In this document: one piece after another, positions 61,518-64,000 of the stretch
Layout of the letters: every line of letters starts with the position of its first letter
Numbering within the stretch: the stretch's first letter is position 1
Assembly: GCF_006491645.1 (NCBI RefSeq)
Contig: NZ_VDCZ01000003.1
Coordinates: forward strand, 287,969-351,968
DNA from: Flavobacterium profundi
GTDB lineage: Bacteria; Bacteroidota; Bacteroidia; Flavobacteriales; Flavobacteriaceae
Direction of reading: 5' to 3'
Length of the DNA stretch: 64,000 bases
Made by a program: the position numbers and the translations under genes
Notes under the pieces: generated by a model
What the model was told of the DNA's origin: nothing
The model's input: the letters and a program-made list of their open reading frames with translations, nothing else
The model's database searches: none

Positions 61518-63716
61518 ATGAAAAAAATTTTATTTACTGGTGCGCTCTTTACTAGTATTTTAGGCTATTCTCAAACTACAAGAGACTCTATAAACACAAA
61601 AAGTCTTGAAGAAGTTATTGTGACTTCAAATAAGGTTTCAAAAAACAAAAAAATTCTACCCATACAAGTAGAATCCATTTCTAAAAAAGAAATTGAATTT
61701 CAAAACTATCAGTCTACTGCTGAAATGCTATCCAATTCAGGTTCATTGTTTGTACAAAAATCACAACAAGGAGGTGGAAGCCCAGCAATTAGAGGATTTG
61801 AAGCGAGTCGTGTGTTACTTTTAGTAGATGGCTTTAGAATGAATAATTTGATTTTCAGAACAGGTCATTTACAAAATGTAATTACCATTGATGAAAACAT
61901 GTTAGAAAATGCAGACATTTTTTACGGTCCAACTTCAACTCTTTTTGGAAGTGATGCTTTAGGAGGAACTGTAAACATGACTACAAAAAAAACATCATTT
62001 TCCGATGCATCTAACAAAACGATTTGGGGGCAAATCAACTCCCGTTACGGAACTGTCAACAAAGAAAAGTCGGTTTCCTTTGATTTCAATTACGCTACTA
62101 AAAACTTTGCCTCTTTAACTATTTTCTCTTATAATGATTTTGGAGATTTAAAAATGGGTAAAAATAAAAATCCACATGGAGATTATTTTGGAGAAAGACC
62201 TTTTTATGTAGCAACTAGCAATGGTGTTGATAAATTAGTAGCTAATGATGACAAATATGTACAAAAGTTTTCGGGCTACACCCAATATAACGCCTTGCAA
62301 AAATTAAGTTATAAAACTAATTCTGGCTATCTGCATGGATTAAATTTACAATTTTCAACTACAAGTAACATTCCAAGATACGATCGTTTAACTGACCCTT
62401 CCTCTTCAACAGGTCTACGAAACGCCGTTTGGTATTATGGTCCGCAACAACGCATACTAACGGCTTATACATTAGAAAAACAAAAGGCCTTTTTAAGTAG
62501 CGATTTAACGCTTGCATTAGCTTACCAAAACATGAAAGAAAGTCGTCATAACCGACGTTTTTCGAATTATAATTTACAACATAGAGAAGAAAACGTAAAC
62601 CTATACTCCTTTTCTACTGATCTTAGTAAAAAATTCACCAAAGGAGAGTTATTTTATGGTTTTGAATCTTATTTTGAAACTTTACAATCGACTGCTTATG
62701 CTCAAAACAGCAATACAGGAGAACAAAATGGCCTAGATACACGTTATCCAAATGGAGACAATCATATGTTTCGAAACGATATTTATATTTCGTACACTGA
62801 AAAAACAACACCTAAAACCGCTTGGTCTACTGGTGGCCGTTTAGGCTATACTACTTTAAATAGCAACATTGCAGATGACACCTATTTTCCTCTACCTTTT
62901 TCTAAAATCAAACAAGGTAATTTTACCTATAGCGGTTCTTTAGGAATCGTACACAACACTTCTCAAAATGTGGCATTAAAAGCAAATATTTCCTCAGGGT
63001 TTAGAGTACCCAATATTGATGATTTTGGAAAAATATTTGAATCTGGAGGTGGATTTTTAATTGTTCCAAATGAAGATTTGAGTCCAGAAAAAACCGTTAC
63101 GGGTGATTTAGGCTTCGTAATTCAATCGAATAACAAGCGCTTTAAATTAGAACACACTTATTTCTATACACGCATGTACGACGCTATAGTGACAGACACT
63201 TTTACCTATCAAGGTCAGAATACCGTCGATTACAACGGTGAAACCAGTATTGTTTTAGCAAATCAAAACAAAGGAAAAGCATACATTACTGGGATCTCAA
63301 CTTTAGTGAAAGGCTATCTTATTGAAAATTTACAATTCAATGCAACTTTCAATTATACTTATGGAAGAATCGTAGAAGAACAAGAACGTCCTTTAGATCA
63401 TATTTCACCTTATTTTGGCAAATTAGGACTGCATTATGCAAAAAGAAAATGGCAAGCTGAAGCGAATGTGTTGTATAATGGTAAAAAACACAGTAAAGAT
63501 TATTTTCCAAATGGTGAAGACAATGAGCAGTATGCTCCTGAAGGAGGAATGCCTGCTTGGGAAACATATAATTTAAAAGCCAGTTGTACCATTTTAAAAC
63601 ATGCTACTTTGTATGCAGGTGTAGAAAACATTTTAGACACGCAATACCGTGTTTTTGCATCTGGTATAAATGCTCCAGGTCGTAATATATATGGCGGATT
63701 AAAATATACTTTTTAA
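61518..63716 (+). CDS. TonB-dependent outer-membrane receptor
   Basis: A 732-residue receptor. Signal peptide about 1-18 (SILGYSQ), TonB box region around SLEEVIVTSNK (residues 29-39), plug domain with SPAIRGFEASRVLLLVDGFR and PTSTLFGSDALGGTVNM, then a 22-strand barrel ending in a phenylalanine (YGGLKYTF). There is no N-terminal carboxypeptidase-like domain and no SusD partner, so it is of the siderophore/heme/vitamin type rather than glycan uptake; the ligand is unknown. It is co-transcribed with the SPOR gene. It would be energised by the TonB proteins at 27.9-29.5 kb or others. Confidence 0.93.
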   Translation: MKKILFTGALFTSILGYSQTTRDSINTKSLEEVIVTSNKVSKNKKILPIQVESISKKEIEFQNYQSTAEMLSNSGSLFVQKSQQGGGSPAIRGFEASRVLLLVDGFRMNNLIFRTGHLQNVITIDENMLENADIFYGPTSTLFGSDALGGTVNMTTKKTSFSDASNKTIWGQINSRYGTVNKEKSVSFDFNYATKNFASLTIFSYNDFGDLKMGKNKNPHGDYFGERPFYVATSNGVDKLVANDDKYVQKFSGYTQYNALQKLSYKTNSGYLHGLNLQFSTTSNIPRYDRLTDPSSSTGLRNAVWYYGPQQRILTAYTLEKQKAFLSSDLTLALAYQNMKESRHNRRFSNYNLQHREENVNLYSFSTDLSKKFTKGELFYGFESYFETLQSTAYAQNSNTGEQNGLDTRYPNGDNHMFRNDIYISYTEKTTPKTAWSTGGRLGYTTLNSNIADDTYFPLPFSKIKQGNFTYSGSLGIVHNTSQNVALKANISSGFRVPNIDDFGKIFESGGGFLIVPNEDLSPEKTVTGDLGFVIQSNNKRFKLEHTYFYTRMYDAIVTDTFTYQGQNTVDYNGETSIVLANQNKGKAYITGISTLVKGYLIENLQFNATFNYTYGRIVEEQERPLDHISPYFGKLGLHYAKRKWQAEANVLYNGKKHSKDYFPNGEDNEQYAPEGGMPAWETYNLKASCTILKHATLYAGVENILDTQYRVFASGINAPGRNIYGGLKYTF

Positions 63717-63754
63717 TATTTTGGGAGCACCAAAAAAGTAGTCTGTTTTAAATT

Positions 63755-63848
63755 CCTCCTGCTATCCGCTAAATCTGTCATTGCAAAAACATTTGCATCC
63801 TTTACAAAAAATAGTTTACAATGACAGGATATCGCTGCTATCAGGGCT
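63755..63848. repeat. Intergenic palindromic repeat, copy 2 (long form)
   Basis: A unit of about 94 bp. Read on the minus strand, it opens AGCCCTGATAGCAGCGATA and ends GCGGATAGCAGGAGG, matching the ends of the short unit at 6431-6488. Between the ends is an inverted pair TGTCATTG (63776-63783) and CAATGACA (63819-63826). It lies between the receptor stop and the hairpin at 63937. The remaining bases of the 63717-64000 stretch hold no gene that I can see. Confidence 0.7.
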
Positions 63849-63936
63849 CTTTAGAAAAGCCTATTCTATTACCAACTCTTCATACCATCTGAGTTGTCCT
63901 AAAAAAGGTTGACTCGTTACTATATCAAAAATAGTT

Positions 63937-63976
63937 AAATCGGAACAGAATTAATTCTGTTCCGATTTATTTTTTT
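63937..63976 (+). terminator. Terminator downstream of the TonB-dependent receptor
   Basis: Perfect 32-bp palindrome (63937-63952 with 63953-63968, AAATCGGAACAGAATT) followed by a T-run to 63976. It lies 220 nt after the receptor stop, with the repeat unit in between. Confidence 0.75.
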
Positions 63977-64000
63977 CCATTGTTTTAATTCTATTGATTT

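Noticed and set aside
63880..63925. A GTTGTCCTAAAAAAGGTTGAC stretch that recalls ends of IS3-family elements of Bacteroidota
   Set aside because: No transposase remnant, no matching opposite end and no target-site duplication could be found; the resemblance is from memory only.
1..64000. Search for CRISPR arrays, tRNA/rRNA genes, prophage or defence islands
   Set aside because: No regularly spaced repeats, no cloverleaf or rRNA-like stretches, and no integrase, transposase, restriction or toxin genes were seen; the window is core genome.

Overview
The window is a 64 kb piece of a chromosome from a member of the Flavobacteriaceae (Bacteroidota), probably Flavobacterium or a close relative. 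Four things point there. The DNA is AT-rich, and genes lack Shine-Dalgarno sites and have A/T-rich leaders. Many starts are preceded by the Bacteroidota -7 box TAnnTTTG. Type IX secretion and gliding genes are present (SprA, a PorP/SprF protein, a type B C-terminal sorting-domain substrate, a RemB/Wzi-like barrel). The respiratory chain uses alternative complex III with an aa3-type oxidase. No rRNA, tRNA, CRISPR array, prophage or intact insertion sequence was seen. This is core genome, so the novelty lies in details rather than in a new island.

Layout. (1) 0-7 kb is an envelope cluster: DUF6089 barrel, uppS, bamA, two Skp/OmpH chaperones, murI, then a gamma-carbonic anhydrase family protein. 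(2) 7-15 kb is housekeeping: a PorP/SprF protein divergent from an Nfu scaffold, a PiT phosphate transporter with a PhoU-like tail, dodecin, a DUF255/YyaL protein, an MscS channel and tsaB. (3) 15-20 kb holds a tolC-hlyD efflux pair with no pump beside it and a DUF4403 lipoprotein. (4) 20-25 kb is oxidase biogenesis on the minus strand: cyoE, two subunit III genes, a subunit IV gene, then a second unit with a cysteine-free SCO-like protein, SCO, DUF420 and a small CxxC protein whose start of translation carries a heptanucleotide repeat.

(5) 25-30 kb: a Wzi/RemB-like barrel, deoC, two TonB paralogs, VanZ and gcvH. The barrel protein carries at its N-terminus the same two-cysteine TonB C-terminal module found in both neighbouring TonB proteins. 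(6) 30-41 kb: maeB-ruvA-sprA, read in that order. (7) 41-49.6 kb: an erythromycin-esterase-like fusion protein, a 997-residue T9SS type B cargo, queG, a cytochrome P450 and ruvB. (8) 49.6-61 kb: one long minus-strand respiratory operon, actA-B-C-D-E-F-ctaC-ctaD, closed by a terminator. (9) 61-64 kb: a divergent SPOR protein and TonB-dependent receptor, then an intergenic repeat and a terminator.

The genes combine into three themes: outer-membrane assembly and secretion (BamA, Skp, SprA, PorP/SprF, TonB, receptor), electron transfer from quinol through ACIII to an aa3 oxidase with its assembly factors, and ordinary housekeeping. The observations most worth checking are the shared TonB module, the heptamer repeat, a two-copy intergenic repeat family (6431-6488 and 63755-63848), and two genes (murI, ruvB) whose -7 boxes sit only 4 nt before the ATG.
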